From positions 62,001 to 126,000 of the forward strand of contig JAHBSM010000008.1 of NCBI GenBank assembly GCA_019639115.1: a stretch of 64,000 bases of DNA, read 5' to 3'. Origin of the DNA: Acidobacteriota bacterium (GTDB taxonomy: Bacteria > Acidobacteriota > Blastocatellia > Pyrinomonadales > Pyrinomonadaceae). Below the pieces are notes generated by a model. It did no database searches. It was not told where the DNA came from and was given only the letters and a program-made list of their open reading frames with translations. Shown one piece after another: positions 49,103 through 59,436 of the stretch. The position numbers and the translations under genes are program-made. Numbering within the stretch: the first letter of the stretch is position 1; every line of letters starts with the position of its first letter.

Positions 49103-49848
49103 TGCGATTCCCAATCCCTCATTTGTTCGATCACGGAGTGGGCCGTCAGGTCGCTCCGCATAGGCGTGATCGAGACAAATCCTTCGTCGAGCGCCTCAAA
49201 ATCCGTCCCGCCATGCGAATGGAATCCCTCTCGCTGTTCGCCGATCCAGTAATATGGCTTGCCGCGAGGGTCTATGTGTTCGCTGATGACGGGCCTTGCA
49301 TCCTTGAATCCCTGACGGGTTATCCGGAGTCCGGCCGCCCGGCCCTTTGGGATGTTCACATTCAGCAATGTGCCGTCGGGTATGCCCGAGGAGAGCGCTT
49401 TTTCAGTGATGACCCGCACGACACTCAGTGAGTCAGAGAAATCGAACGTACGAGTTGCGGCCAGGCTGAACGCCAGCCCCGGGACGCCGAGTATCGAGGC
49501 CTCGAGTGCGCCGGCGACCGTGCCCGAGTAGGTGGCGTCGTCGCCGAGGTTTGGCCCGTGATTGATGCCCGAGCAGCAGATATCGGGATGTTCATCTGGC
49601 GGGAGGATCTTGTTGAGAGCAAGCACAACACAATCTGTGGGAGTGCCGTCGACCGTCCAGCGTCTATCGCCGACCTGGCGGATACGCAGAGGGCGAGCGA
49701 GCGTAAGGCTGTGCGAGGCTCCGCTCATCTCTGATTCTGGTGCTACGACGTAAATGTCGCCGAGCGGTGCGACCGCAGACTCAAGTGCGGCAATGCCCTC
49801 GGCGTGAATGCCGTCGTCATTGGTGAGCAATATCCGTGGTCGGGCCAT
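49099..49848 (-). CDS. surE: 5'/3'-nucleotidase SurE
   Basis: A 249-aa metal-dependent nucleoside-monophosphate phosphatase. Signatures: ILLTNDDGIHAEGIAAL with the metal-binding Asp pair, VVAPESEMSGASHSLTL, and GINHGPNLGDDATYSGTVAG with Ser/Asn ligands; VNIPKG follows. Length is typical. Coupled to pcm by ATGA overlap. Confidence 0.96.
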   Translation of the reverse strand: MARPRILLTNDDGIHAEGIAALESAVAPLGDIYVVAPESEMSGASHSLTLARPLRIRQVGDRRWTVDGTPTDCVVLALNKILPPDEHPDICCSGINHGPNLGDDATYSGTVAGALEASILGVPGLAFSLAATRTFDFSDSLSVVRVITEKALSSGIPDGTLLNVNIPKGRAAGLRITRQGFKDARPVISEHIDPRGKPYYWIGEQREGFHSHGGTDFEALDEGFVSITPMRSDLTAHSVIEQMRDWESQ

Positions 49849-49941
49849 ATTCAGATCCAGTAGGCTGAAATAAGAAAAAGGTGAGACGGTCTAAGCGTTT
49901 CACCTTTTCGTTCAAGTCGTTCATTCGAACGTCCAATGCGG

Positions 49942-50178
49942 CTAGCTCTTTGGCGGAGCGGCAGGACGCGGAGCCGAGTTCATCGGACGCTGCTGACGGA
50001 ACCGGCGGCGGTTGCGTTTGCGTGCGTTCGCTGATTTCAGCTTGGCCTTTTGGCCGGGCGGAATGAAGTGAGCGTGTTTCTTAAGATCTTTGATGATCTC
50101 TTCGCTGATAACCTTTCGCTTGAACCGGCGAAGTGCCGACTCGATCGATTCGTTCGCGTTAACTGAAATAAAAGCCAT
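49942..50178 (-). CDS. rpsU: 30S ribosomal protein S21
   Basis: A 78-aa basic protein: FISVNANESIESALRRFKRK then a lysine/arginine-rich tail (KLKSANARKRNRRRFRQQR), with a Pro-rich extension at the C terminus. The ATG is preceded by GGAGGTGAGACG. S21 helps initiation by exposing the anti-Shine-Dalgarno sequence on the 30S platform. Confidence 0.95.
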   Translation of the reverse strand: MAFISVNANESIESALRRFKRKVISEEIIKDLKKHAHFIPPGQKAKLKSANARKRNRRRFRQQRPMNSAPRPAAPPKS

Positions 50179-50273
50179 TTGTTCGTCTCACCTCCTTTCG
50201 GCCGAAATATAGCCCCGTGGGGCAAACTGGTATTAAACAACTTTGCACGGCAGATTGCAAATTCCATACGGCG

Positions 50274-53200
50274 TCACGGACGCAGAGGCAGCCGCAGAAT
50301 GTGACCGCGATAAACAAAATACATCCTGCCTTCGGGCTCGTCAACCCACATCATCATACTATTGAAAAGTATCTTTGGTACACGCCGGACAAGCGTGAAC
50401 TTGAATGTTCGTACATCGTAGGTGCCAACCAATGTTTCATTGGCTTCGACGTCCTGCAATGCAGCCCAAAATGTACCGGGTACTGACGCTTTCTGCAGCT
50501 GCCTATATGATTGTTGGGCGAGCGGACGGAATTCACCTTTTGGCTGAGTTATCGCGCCGGTGTCCGGATCGAGCAGATAGATGAACGTCGGGTCCGGGTC
50601 AGCCGGTGTCATGTCTGCGATCTCGTCGTCCTCTTGCTCCGGACTTTCACCTTGGTAGAAGGTCCAGTCGGCAAACAATACGACCTTATTTATGGACGCA
50701 AGGTAGGCACCGGGTGAAAGAGCTTGATACTCATTAACTACCTTTGTTTTTAGCACCCTGCCGGTTACAAGATTGATGCGGAGGAGTCCTGCTTCCTCGC
50801 TATCGGGATTTGCTCCTGCAGCCCCGAAAGTTATCAGCCAGCGGCCGTTAGTAGTAACGAGAGGCGTTCCGAACTTGCCCTTCTTGAATAAATGAGCGCG
50901 TCCGCCCGCCACTCGATAAAGTCCGTCCGGGCCTTTCCTATACTCGACGCCGCCGTAACGTGCCATCCATTGGCGGCTGTCAGGCTGGACCGACGTAGCG
51001 TCCCTTTCCGGTATGAACTCGAAGCCGGGCGGCTGTTCGGCCGCTCCGACAGCTTTTCCGTTAACGATGGTCCGCCACGACAAGCTCTCAAGGGCACGCT
51101 TGGCAGTGAGTTCACGCCTAAGTTTTTCGGCCGCTGACTCGCCCGATCCATCGCCGTCGGTTGCGCTTGCGGGTTCCTCGATCTCGTCGGTGTCCAAGGC
51201 ATCACTTATCTCGCGCCGAACCTTTTTGAGGACAACGACGTCACGGATAGCTGCCCTAAGTTCATTGCCGGATCTCCACACTGTCTCGGCGTGCAGATCC
51301 TCGTAGGTCAGGACCAATTCTAGCCCCGGAACCTCGCGGCTCAGAACATACTTGACGGCGGCAGGCGGTCGTCTAAGGTCATCAAAGATCTTTTCGAGAC
51401 CAGAGAAAACGGGTGGCGGCTCGCCGCTCATATAGAGCCTCCGGCCCCCGTTGCGTCCGAGCATCAGTAATTCCTTTGCGACGCAATATTCGCCGCCGCA
51501 TTGATCGAAGGGCGGCAGATCATCCATCTGGTTGGAGCGTATATACACTTTGATCTGCTCGAACTCAGCAGGTTCTAGCGGACGTTCGCGGTAGCGCGCA
51601 TCGTCTTCGTCCCACGAGAATATGACCCGGTCGCTATAGATCCGAACGTAGTGGCCGTCGTAGGCATACACTCCCAAGAGCGATCTGTCGCCGAGTATCT
51701 CTTTGCGTAGTGATTCCTCCGTCTTGACGATGGTGTCGTCCGGCGCCGAGAGCCAGCCGACATAACCCTTCTCATCCTCGAATGAACGGAAAAGCGCCCA
51801 GATCTGTGGGCTGAGTGTCTCGTCCGCCCCCTTTGGCCAGAAAGCCGACCAGGCGCCTAGTATCTTTGCCTCACCGGGATGAAGGCCGAGTACAACTGCA
51901 CGAGCCTCGGGCGAATCCTCGCTCTCGAGGAATGCCTCGGCCGCGGCCGCTAGAGTCTTGTTAGGCGAACCGGTCAACGGCCCGACCATCGCGACGGGAA
52001 GCGGCGAACGCACCATCCGGCCGAAGGCCAGCAAGAACGCCTTTGTATCAGGATCGCCATTCTCGAGTATCGACCTCTGGTCGGACGTATCCTCCAGCAA
52101 ACACGCGGCAAAGGCGACAGAGACCGGCGGTCCATGCCTCAGGTCGAAGATGTCCTCACTGTGGTTCTGACGAAGCGTTTTGCGCTCGCTGAGCAGCTTG
52201 ATCGCCGAATCGACATCAACACGCCCGAGCTTCATATCACGAAGAAGGAGCAAATTGACCGCTGGTCCGGACCAATTGAGCACTGCCTTTCGGAGTCGTG
52301 CGGCCCGGTTTGGCTCGCGATCCTCGATCGCTGAGATGAGCTCCACAACGCCGCGGGCGAGATCCTCCCCGACGTCACGTTCACTGACGATCTGATCGCC
52401 GAGGATCCGCCGGATCTGATCGTTGTCAGCTTGAGCCCCTACGACCATCCCTGCAGATATGTTTGATAGGTTTGCCGAAGCCGGATTGAGAATCGGTGGC
52501 GGGGGAGGCGGCGCTACATTGCCGGCAACGTTCGAAGCTACGTTCGCTTCGTTCTCTCGTTCATGCCTCTCTGCTTCCAAAAGCGAGAACTCCAAAGCAT
52601 CGATCTGCTCAGCGATCGAGAATCCGCCGCTGCGTCGCAAGGCTGTTACCACGGTCAATTGTTCCCAACCATCGATCTCATTGAGGAGCCGTCGAAGAAC
52701 CGGCACGGCACGGCTGTCTTCTTGTTTGGCCAGAGCGGCAATTGCCGCAGTCCGAAATGGGTACACAGAAGTTTGCTTGGCGCCCGCAGCGGCAGCCGCA
52801 GCGGCAACCGCTGCAACAGCAGCAGCGGCGGCATTGGCAGCAGAACCAGCATTAGCGCCAGCTGCACCGGAGGTCTCGCGTGTGATCTGAGTGTCGCTGA
52901 CAACCGGCTCCTGTTTTTCGTCAATGATCCGAATCAGCCCCGGTACGCTCTCGGGTAGTTTCACATCCGACAGCGCTGTAACTATTGCTAATCGCGTGCC
53001 CCCGCCATCCTTGGCCCAGTTCGGATCCTCAAGCCACGGGAGAAGGGTCTCGAGTGCCTTTTTGTCAAGTGACGATCGGCGAGTGGTCAAGTTCCGAATC
53101 GCTGCTGCTCGTGTGACCGGGTCAGCCGTGGCGATCAGAGAGATCATCTTGTCATCGTACTTACCGGGCGGCGAAACCTGGATCAACGTCGTCAACCCCG

Positions 53201-54092
53201 TGTATCCGGGAATCTCAAGCAGTGTCGGGTCCCGCATCAGCGAAAGGTACCATTCGTCGCGTCCGGGCCATTCCTTTTCGTGTACGAGGGCATCCAATGC
53301 AAGATCGCGCATCGGGCCGGGAAGGTCGCGATCTTCCACGATCTTTTTTAACTCATCGCGATAACGCTCGCTGTCGCCGAAGGAATCTCGAATAAGAGCG
53401 TTCTTATACAAAGCCCACAGAGCCAGAGCTCTCGAGGGCTTCGTAGAAGATGAATTGTAGAGGCGGTCGATCATCGGCCGGGCTTTTTCGAAGTCCCACA
53501 GCGTAAGGTTCAGCAGCTCGGTCCTGCCCGTTACATAGCTCCCCGCATCGCCCGCAGTTTGTGCCAGTCGAGCAAGATCGTTGGTGAAATAAGGGCTGTT
53601 GTAGAGCAGCCATTTTCGTATCGCTCTGCGCTCTTCACGAGCGAACACACCGGTCGCGCCTTCGCGGTCCCAAATGCGTTTCACGAACTCAGCCGACCTT
53701 TCGTTCTTGGGGAAACTGTCGAGTAGCTGCGGGAGCTTTGTGGGATCGCGATCGATCTCGGCGGCGAGCCTTTCAAATGTTTTGTCGGACATCTTCGGTC
53801 CGTAAGCTATTTCGTCGTCTACTGCCCGTCCTGTCCAGTATTTCAGAATGTCTGCTATCGGAGCATTCTCGTTTGGCGGATCCTCGGCTCCTTGGGTTTC
53901 CTTATCATACGAGACCACTGAAGGATTGGGTGGGGGCGGGGCTGGCTGTCGAAGCAGCTCACGCAACAGGTCGTTCGGTTCCGAATGCGATCGACGCGTG
54001 AGTGTTTTTGCTTGGCCGCGTGGAAGTAGAATGAACGCCTCGACAGCGAGCAGCCCGAGACACAACACAAGAGCCAGATGTAGCCTTTTCAT
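50274..54092 (-). CDS. Large secreted protein with HEAT-like helical repeats
   Basis: A ~1272-aa protein from ATG 54092 with a signal peptide (MKRLHLALVLCLGLLAVEAF). Residues ~90-650 are repeated alpha-helical pairs (e.g. ADPVTRAAAIRNLTTRRSSL, RTAAIAALAKQEDSRAVPVL) of HEAT/armadillo type, interrupted by a striking Ala run (~410-440, AAVAAVAAAAAAAGAK). Residues ~770-1270 look like a beta-rich, WD/propeller-like domain (YAYDGHYVRIYSDRVIFSWD; GRWLITFGAAG; TFIYLLDPDTGAI; RMYFVYRGHILRLPLRP). No catalytic motif is seen. An extracytoplasmic scaffold or sensor is plausible. It stands alone between rpsU and thrC. Confidence 0.72.
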   Translation of the reverse strand: MKRLHLALVLCLGLLAVEAFILLPRGQAKTLTRRSHSEPNDLLRELLRQPAPPPPNPSVVSYDKETQGAEDPPNENAPIADILKYWTGRAVDDEIAYGPKMSDKTFERLAAEIDRDPTKLPQLLDSFPKNERSAEFVKRIWDREGATGVFAREERRAIRKWLLYNSPYFTNDLARLAQTAGDAGSYVTGRTELLNLTLWDFEKARPMIDRLYNSSSTKPSRALALWALYKNALIRDSFGDSERYRDELKKIVEDRDLPGPMRDLALDALVHEKEWPGRDEWYLSLMRDPTLLEIPGYTGLTTLIQVSPPGKYDDKMISLIATADPVTRAAAIRNLTTRRSSLDKKALETLLPWLEDPNWAKDGGGTRLAIVTALSDVKLPESVPGLIRIIDEKQEPVVSDTQITRETSGAAGANAGSAANAAAAAVAAVAAAAAAAGAKQTSVYPFRTAAIAALAKQEDSRAVPVLRRLLNEIDGWEQLTVVTALRRSGGFSIAEQIDALEFSLLEAERHERENEANVASNVAGNVAPPPPPPILNPASANLSNISAGMVVGAQADNDQIRRILGDQIVSERDVGEDLARGVVELISAIEDREPNRAARLRKAVLNWSGPAVNLLLLRDMKLGRVDVDSAIKLLSERKTLRQNHSEDIFDLRHGPPVSVAFAACLLEDTSDQRSILENGDPDTKAFLLAFGRMVRSPLPVAMVGPLTGSPNKTLAAAAEAFLESEDSPEARAVVLGLHPGEAKILGAWSAFWPKGADETLSPQIWALFRSFEDEKGYVGWLSAPDDTIVKTEESLRKEILGDRSLLGVYAYDGHYVRIYSDRVIFSWDEDDARYRERPLEPAEFEQIKVYIRSNQMDDLPPFDQCGGEYCVAKELLMLGRNGGRRLYMSGEPPPVFSGLEKIFDDLRRPPAAVKYVLSREVPGLELVLTYEDLHAETVWRSGNELRAAIRDVVVLKKVRREISDALDTDEIEEPASATDGDGSGESAAEKLRRELTAKRALESLSWRTIVNGKAVGAAEQPPGFEFIPERDATSVQPDSRQWMARYGGVEYRKGPDGLYRVAGGRAHLFKKGKFGTPLVTTNGRWLITFGAAGANPDSEEAGLLRINLVTGRVLKTKVVNEYQALSPGAYLASINKVVLFADWTFYQGESPEQEDDEIADMTPADPDPTFIYLLDPDTGAITQPKGEFRPLAQQSYRQLQKASVPGTFWAALQDVEANETLVGTYDVRTFKFTLVRRVPKILFNSMMMWVDEPEGRMYFVYRGHILRLPLRP

Positions 54093-54195
54093 CAACGGAA
54101 CTCCTTAGTCCTGAAAGGTCGTTGGGTAGGGACGCGATAATTATACACCTCGCGATCCGGGCGACAACGAAAATTTCCGGTTCATGATCAGGCGC

Positions 54196-55362
54196 TCAGG
54201 GAAACGCTTCCAGGTACTTCACGCCCGAACCGGTGTTGAACATGACCACGGTCTCACCAGTTTGAACAGCTCCATCAGCTATCAGCATTTTGAGTGCCGG
54301 CAGGCAGGCGGCACCTTCGGGTGCAGCAAATATCCCGGTCGCCGCTCCGATCTCGGCGACCGCTTTGGTCAATTCGTCGTCTGTTACAGCGATAGCCGTG
54401 CCACCCGAGGCTCTCACAGCGTCGAGAATGAGAAAATCGCCGATCGCTTTTGGCACGCGAAGGCCTGACGCAACGGTCGATGCGTTCTCGAACTCCGCCG
54501 CGAATCGTTCGCCCTGTTCGTATGCCCGAACTATCGGAGCGCAGGTAGCGGACTGAACGGAGATCATCCGGGGCCGCTTCGGGCCGATCCAACCCATCTG
54601 CTCCATTTCGTCAAAGGCTTTCCACATTCCGATCAAGCCGGTGCCGCCCCCGGTGGGATATAGGATCACGTCGGGCAACTCCCAGCCGAGCTGCTCAGCG
54701 AGCTCGTATCCCATCGTTTTTTTGCCCTCGACACGGTACGGCTCCTTGAGCGTCGAAACATCGAACCAGCCCTCGGCCTCCTTTTGCTCGGCGACTATCT
54801 TTCCGCAGTCTGTTATCAGCCCGTCAACGAGCGTGACATTCGCTCCGGTCTGAGCACACTCGACGATATTTGCCCGAGGCGTATCGGCGGGCATGAATAT
54901 ATATGCTTCCATGCCGGCTCGTGCCGCATAAGCCGCCATCGCACCCGCGGCGTTACCGGCCGAGGGCACCGCGACCTTCTTTACGCCAAGCTGCTTGGCC
55001 ATAGATATCGCGGCCGTCATACCGCGTGCCTTGAATGATTGTGTCGGATTCTGACCTTCGTCCTTGATGAAAAGTCGAGTTTTTACCGGCAGGGAATCTG
55101 CGAGCTTATCAGCCGATATCAACGGCGTCATTCCCTCGCCGAGGCTGACGATATTCTCAGGTTCATCGACCGGGAGCACCTCGCGATAACGCCACAGCGT
55201 CGCTTCGCGTGTCCTGAGTCCGTCGCGGGTCAGTGACGCGGCCGCCTTTTCGAGGTCGTAGCGGACAAGGAGCGGTTTGCCGCATTCGACGCAAAGGTTA
55301 TGCAGGCGGCCTGCCTCGTGCCGCAGTCCGCATAAAGAACATTCAAGATGAGTCACATTCAC
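54196..55362 (-). CDS. thrC: Threonine synthase
   Basis: A 388-aa PLP enzyme converting O-phosphohomoserine to threonine. It carries an N-terminal zinc ribbon (CSLCG...LCVECG), the PLP lysine in NPTQSFKARGM, VPSAGNAAGAMAAYAARAGM and the glycine-rich phosphate-binding YPTGGGTGLIGMWKAF. Other thr genes are absent nearby. The N-terminal ribbon is common in archaeal-type/ThrC of Deinococcus and Acidobacteriota. Confidence 0.92.
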   Translation of the reverse strand: MNVTHLECSLCGLRHEAGRLHNLCVECGKPLLVRYDLEKAAASLTRDGLRTREATLWRYREVLPVDEPENIVSLGEGMTPLISADKLADSLPVKTRLFIKDEGQNPTQSFKARGMTAAISMAKQLGVKKVAVPSAGNAAGAMAAYAARAGMEAYIFMPADTPRANIVECAQTGANVTLVDGLITDCGKIVAEQKEAEGWFDVSTLKEPYRVEGKKTMGYELAEQLGWELPDVILYPTGGGTGLIGMWKAFDEMEQMGWIGPKRPRMISVQSATCAPIVRAYEQGERFAAEFENASTVASGLRVPKAIGDFLILDAVRASGGTAIAVTDDELTKAVAEIGAATGIFAAPEGAACLPALKMLIADGAVQTGETVVMFNTGSGVKYLEAFP

Positions 55363-55427
55363 AAAATGATTCTAGCCGCGATCATCGAACATCGCACGGC
55401 GAGCCACCCGTCAACCGAACGCGCGGC

Positions 55428-56111
55428 CTATTTGGCGAGCATTGGCTTGAGCGCCCGATAGACGTTGTCCGTCATGATACGCGAGCCTTCCGCATTAGGA
55501 TGGATGCCGTCGGGCTGATTGAGATCTTTGTTGAGAGCAATGCCTTCGAGCAGGAACGGCAGAAAATCCAGCTTGTGCTCAGTGGCGAGATCGGGGAATG
55601 CATTTACAAACTCACGCTGATATTGTTGGCCGAGCGTCGGCGGCGCAAGCATGCCGCATAGAAGTATTCGAACGCCTTTTGCCTTAGTTTTACGAATGAT
55701 CTGGTCGAGGTTCGATCGCATCTTGTCGGGCGGGATGCCCCGGAGTAGGTCGTTGGCGCCGAGTTCGAGGATGAGTATCCGGACGTTATCGTTCTCCAGG
55801 GCCCAATCAATTCGTTCGAGCCCGCCAAGCGTCGTGTCGCCGGATACACCGGCATTCACCACGTCATAATCGAAGCCATCGGCACGAAGTTTTTCCTGAA
55901 GCAAATAGGGATACGATTCTTTCTCGGTCAGCCCGAATCCTGCCGTCAGGCTGTCGCCGAACGCGATGATCTTTGGCCGATCATCCTGCTCCGCCGGAGT
56001 CTTGAGTGGTTTTGGCGCCCGAGTGCGGTCGCCGCCCGCCGCACAAGAATTGAGGCAGATCGCAAGTGCGACGAAACTTAAGGCCCAGAAAATTCGAATA
56101 ACTCGATACAT
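55428..56111 (-). CDS. tesA: SGNH-family arylesterase/lysophospholipase TesA-like lipoprotein
   Basis: A 227-aa protein from ATG 56111 with a lipoprotein signal (ALAICLNSC lipobox). SGNH blocks are intact: block I FGDSLTAGFG (Ser), Gly in NAGVSGDTTLGG, block III LELGANDLLRG (Asn) and block V DGIHPNAEG (Asp, His). It hydrolyses acyl thioesters or lysophospholipids in the envelope. Frames upstream of 56111 overlap the divergent ABC gene and are rejected. Together with the ABC pair it reproduces the tesA-ybbA-ybbP arrangement of E. coli. Confidence 0.9.
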   Translation of the reverse strand: MYRVIRIFWALSFVALAICLNSCAAGGDRTRAPKPLKTPAEQDDRPKIIAFGDSLTAGFGLTEKESYPYLLQEKLRADGFDYDVVNAGVSGDTTLGGLERIDWALENDNVRILILELGANDLLRGIPPDKMRSNLDQIIRKTKAKGVRILLCGMLAPPTLGQQYQREFVNAFPDLATEHKLDFLPFLLEGIALNKDLNQPDGIHPNAEGSRIMTDNVYRALKPMLAK

Positions 56112-56211
56112 CGCTGTTCTTATAAGAATAGCAAAGCGGCCGCGAGCGGCAAACGAAACGCGCGAGGCGGACGTTTCAGCGGTGCGGGCCGAACGGATAG
56201 AATCTAATCTT

Positions 56212-56913
56212 ATGATCTCACTTTCCGAAGTTTCAAAGACCGTTCGCTCAGGTGATTCCGAACTGACGATATTGGACCGCGTGTCCTTCGACATCCGCGA
56301 CGGAGAATTCGTCGCGGTGACGGGAGCATCCGGGAGCGGCAAATCGACGATGCTTGGACTGATAGCGGGGCTCGACGATCCATCGTCAGGGACCATCGCT
56401 GTCGATGGACAAGCCGTGACTTCAATGTCCGACGACGAACTTGCACTGCTGCGAAGCGCGAAGATCGGCTTTGTATTCCAGTCGTTTCATTTGATCCCTA
56501 GCCTGACCGCATTCGAGAATGTAGTCATCCCAATGGAGATAGTCGGTAAAAAGAACGCCTCGGAGCGTGCGGCATATTTACTGGAGAGCGTCGGGCTTGC
56601 CGACCGGGGCCACCATTATCCGCACGAGTTGTCAGGCGGCGAACAGCAGCGTGTCGCCATCGCCCGAGCTTTCGCCAACAGCCCAAAGATACTGCTTGCG
56701 GATGAGCCGACGGGCAATCTCGATTCGCGTAACGGCCAACATATATTCGAACTGATGAAACAGCTCCACCGCCAGAATCACGTCACCCTCGTCCTGGTCA
56801 CGCACGACGCTTCGCTGGCTGCCGAGGCCGATCGCAAGATAGTACTTGCGGACGGCAAGGTCGTCGCGGATGAAACTACCCGCCAGATCCGCGAAATCGA
56901 ACAAGCCCAATGA
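56212..56913 (+). CDS. ybbA: ABC transporter ATPase, YbbA/LolD-like
   Basis: A 233-aa ATPase from ATG 56212. Walker [11 protein letters not shown]-loop [12 protein letters not shown], signature [15 protein letters not shown], Walker [13 protein letters not shown] and H-loop VTHD are all present. It pairs with the MacB/FtsX-like permease at 56910 (ATGA overlap). YbbA-YbbP is proposed to move hydrophobic molecules or lipoprotein-type substrates, with TesA acting on them. The divergent tesA start is 100 bp away. Confidence 0.92.
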   Translation: MISLSEVSKTVRSGDSELTILDRVSFDIRDGEFVAVTGASGSGKSTMLGLIAGLDDPSSGTIAVDGQAVTSMSDDELALLRSAKIGFVFQSFHLIPSLTAFENVVIPMEIVGKKNASERAAYLLESVGLADRGHHYPHELSGGEQQRVAIARAFANSPKILLADEPTGNLDSRNGQHIFELMKQLHRQNHVTLVLVTHDASLAAEADRKIVLADGKVVADETTRQIREIEQAQ

Positions 56914-59432
56914 ATTTCATCCTCAACCTAACGCGACGCGAGATACGCTCGTCCTGGCGGCGTCTTATGTTCTTTTTCCTCTGTATAGCGCTCGGGGTCG
57001 GTTCGGTCGTCGCGCTCAGGTCGCTGATACAGAATCTGACGCGTGCAGTAGGGACCGACGCCAGGGCCTTGCTGACGGCCGATCTCGAGGTCAGCTCGAC
57101 GAATGATTTCACGCCGGCGGAGATCGAGAAGATCGAATCGGTGATAAGCGGCTACAGGTCGATAGATGGCCGCTCGGAGGCTGTAACGGCGGCCGTGATG
57201 GCCCGGTCATCCGACCCCGCCAACAGCTCGGTCAAATTCGTCGAATTGAAAGGCGTAGATACCATGTTCCCGCTCGTGGGCGAGTTCTCCCTTACTGACG
57301 GTTCGCCTTTCGATCCGGGCTTGATGAACGGCGGCGGAGCGATCGTCGCAAGCATCCTGCTTGAGGACCTGAACGTCAAGGTCGGCGAACGTCTGAGGAT
57401 CGGCGAATCAGATCTGACGATTCGCGCCACATTTGACGAGGAACCGGGCGGTTCGAGCGGATTCAGGCTTGGCCCGCGAGTATTTATAAGCAAGAGCGAT
57501 TTTGAAGCCGCGGGCATTATCCGAAACAACGGCCGGGTCCGCCGACGGATACTCTATCGAACGACCGAAGACCCGACGCCGATCGTTCGCGAGCTGAGGA
57601 GCGCGCTCAAAGGAACGACCGTCCAGATCGCAAGCTACAAAGAACAGCAGGAGAACATCAGCGATCAATTCACTCGGACCGAGAACTACCTCGCCCTGAC
57701 CGGCTTGCTCATACTCGTTTTGGGAGGCGTCGGTGTGTGGAACGTGGCACGAGCTTTTGTGGAGCAGAAACGCAAGACCGTCGCCGTGCTCAAATGCCTT
57801 GGAGCGGGCGGCGGCAGCGTCATCGCGGTTTACGTGCTGCAAACTCTGTCGCTCGGGCTGATCGGGAGCATTCTCGGTGCCGCGATGGCGCAGGGAACGC
57901 TTTGGTTCGTAAGTTGGAAATACGGCGATGCACTTCCGGAAAAGATGACGTACGGCGTCCCGTTCTCGACGGCCGTCGCAGGCATCATTCTGGGTGTCGC
58001 GGTCTCACTGCTATTCAGCATCCTGCCCTTGATGCAGATCCGCAATATCAAACCGAAGCTCCTGCTGCGTGACGAGAATAACGCTAGTCTTCACGCCCTG
58101 GACAGGTCCAAATGGTCCATCGGGGCCGTCGTCGTGGTGCTGCTGCTCGGCCTTGCGATTTGGCAGGCGGGATCTGTCAGGGCCGGAGTATTCTTCCTTG
58201 GCGGCCTCACGGCCACGTCGCTGATGCTGTTCGGTGCTGCTTCGCTGCTGCTTCGATCGCTGCGACGTCTGAAACGAGCGGGCTCATTCTCTGTATCGCA
58301 GGCTGTGAATTCGCTTTATCGGCCGGGCAACCAGACAAGGGTCGTGCTGCTCGCCGTCGGGCTGGGCACATTTGTCGTGATGTCGGTCTATCTCACACAG
58401 AACAATCTATTGCGCGAGTTCGACTTTACGCGCAATCAGCGGCTGCCGAGCCTTTTCTTCGTCGATATACAAAAAAGCCAGATCGAGCCGCTCACCCAAT
58501 TGATCGCGGATAAGACAGGCGAGATGCCCGAAGTTATCCCGACAGTGCGCGCACGAATAACGCACGTCAACGGCGAAGCACTCGACTATCAGGATCGCGA
58601 GGTCAGGCAGCAGCAGGGCCAGATCGGACGCGAATTCGCATTGACGTACCGCGACGCACTCGACCGCAACGAAAAGGTAATTGACGGCGAATGGTGGACC
58701 GGTGAACCGGACGAGCCGCAGGTGTCGGTCGAATCGCAGATGGCGGGCCGGCTCAAGGTCGAGCCGGGTGATTCGATCACGTTCGATATCTCAGGGCGGA
58801 GGATCACTGCCCGTGTAGCCAATATCAGAGATCTCGACATCCGCAACACCCGGACGGCGTTCGTCTTTGTCTTTCGTCCGGGAACTTTGGACAGAGCACC
58901 GCAGTCGTACGGAGCTTCTGTCCTAAAGCATATGCCTGCAACCGATCGTCAGCGGCTGCAGCGTGAGACGCTTGACCGCTTCCCGAATGTACAGATATTT
59001 GACGTGGACGACATCCTGGCGGCCGTCCGCCGGCTCGTGGACAACGTGGCGATCGCCGTGTCGTTCGTCGGCCTGTTCGTGACGCTGAGCGGGATACTGA
59101 TCTTGATCGGCTCGACGGCCCTGACACGTTCGCAGCGTGTTTATGAGAACGCTGTTCTAAAAACACTTGGGGCAAATCGCAGGATATTGCTCAGTATTCT
59201 GCTTGCCGAATACAGCATTCTCGGCCTGCTGGCCGGCGCCATAGGAACGGCTTTCGCGTTGATCCTGTCGGCTGTCGTTTGCAGGTACTTGATAGATATC
59301 AGATGGGAATTCGAAGCCGTAGGCCCGATCGTGGCCATAGTCGTGACGGCGTTCATCGTGACCGCAGCCGGCGTGGCGTCGAGCCTGGACCTGCTCTATA
59401 AGAAACCGCTCAATACACTGCGGTCGCAGTGA
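56910..59432 (+). CDS. ybbP: ABC transporter permease, YbbP/FtsX-like
   Basis: An 840-aa protein with two FtsX domains and about ten membrane segments: an N-terminal segment (RRLMFFFLCIALGVGSVVAL), a periplasmic MacB-like region (~45-245), a four-segment core (~255-480; LALTGLLILVLGGVGVWNVA, AVAGIILGVAVSLLFSILPL), a second periplasmic part and a closing core (AIAVSFVGLFVTLSGILILI). Matches E. coli YbbP in length (804 aa) and partner gene. Coupled to ybbA. Confidence 0.9.
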   Translation: MNFILNLTRREIRSSWRRLMFFFLCIALGVGSVVALRSLIQNLTRAVGTDARALLTADLEVSSTNDFTPAEIEKIESVISGYRSIDGRSEAVTAAVMARSSDPANSSVKFVELKGVDTMFPLVGEFSLTDGSPFDPGLMNGGGAIVASILLEDLNVKVGERLRIGESDLTIRATFDEEPGGSSGFRLGPRVFISKSDFEAAGIIRNNGRVRRRILYRTTEDPTPIVRELRSALKGTTVQIASYKEQQENISDQFTRTENYLALTGLLILVLGGVGVWNVARAFVEQKRKTVAVLKCLGAGGGSVIAVYVLQTLSLGLIGSILGAAMAQGTLWFVSWKYGDALPEKMTYGVPFSTAVAGIILGVAVSLLFSILPLMQIRNIKPKLLLRDENNASLHALDRSKWSIGAVVVVLLLGLAIWQAGSVRAGVFFLGGLTATSLMLFGAASLLLRSLRRLKRAGSFSVSQAVNSLYRPGNQTRVVLLAVGLGTFVVMSVYLTQNNLLREFDFTRNQRLPSLFFVDIQKSQIEPLTQLIADKTGEMPEVIPTVRARITHVNGEALDYQDREVRQQQGQIGREFALTYRDALDRNEKVIDGEWWTGEPDEPQVSVESQMAGRLKVEPGDSITFDISGRRITARVANIRDLDIRNTRTAFVFVFRPGTLDRAPQSYGASVLKHMPATDRQRLQRETLDRFPNVQIFDVDDILAAVRRLVDNVAIAVSFVGLFVTLSGILILIGSTALTRSQRVYENAVLKTLGANRRILLSILLAEYSILGLLAGAIGTAFALILSAVVCRYLIDIRWEFEAVGPIVAIVVTAFIVTAAGVASSLDLLYKKPLNTLRSQ

Positions 59433-59436
59433 GAGC

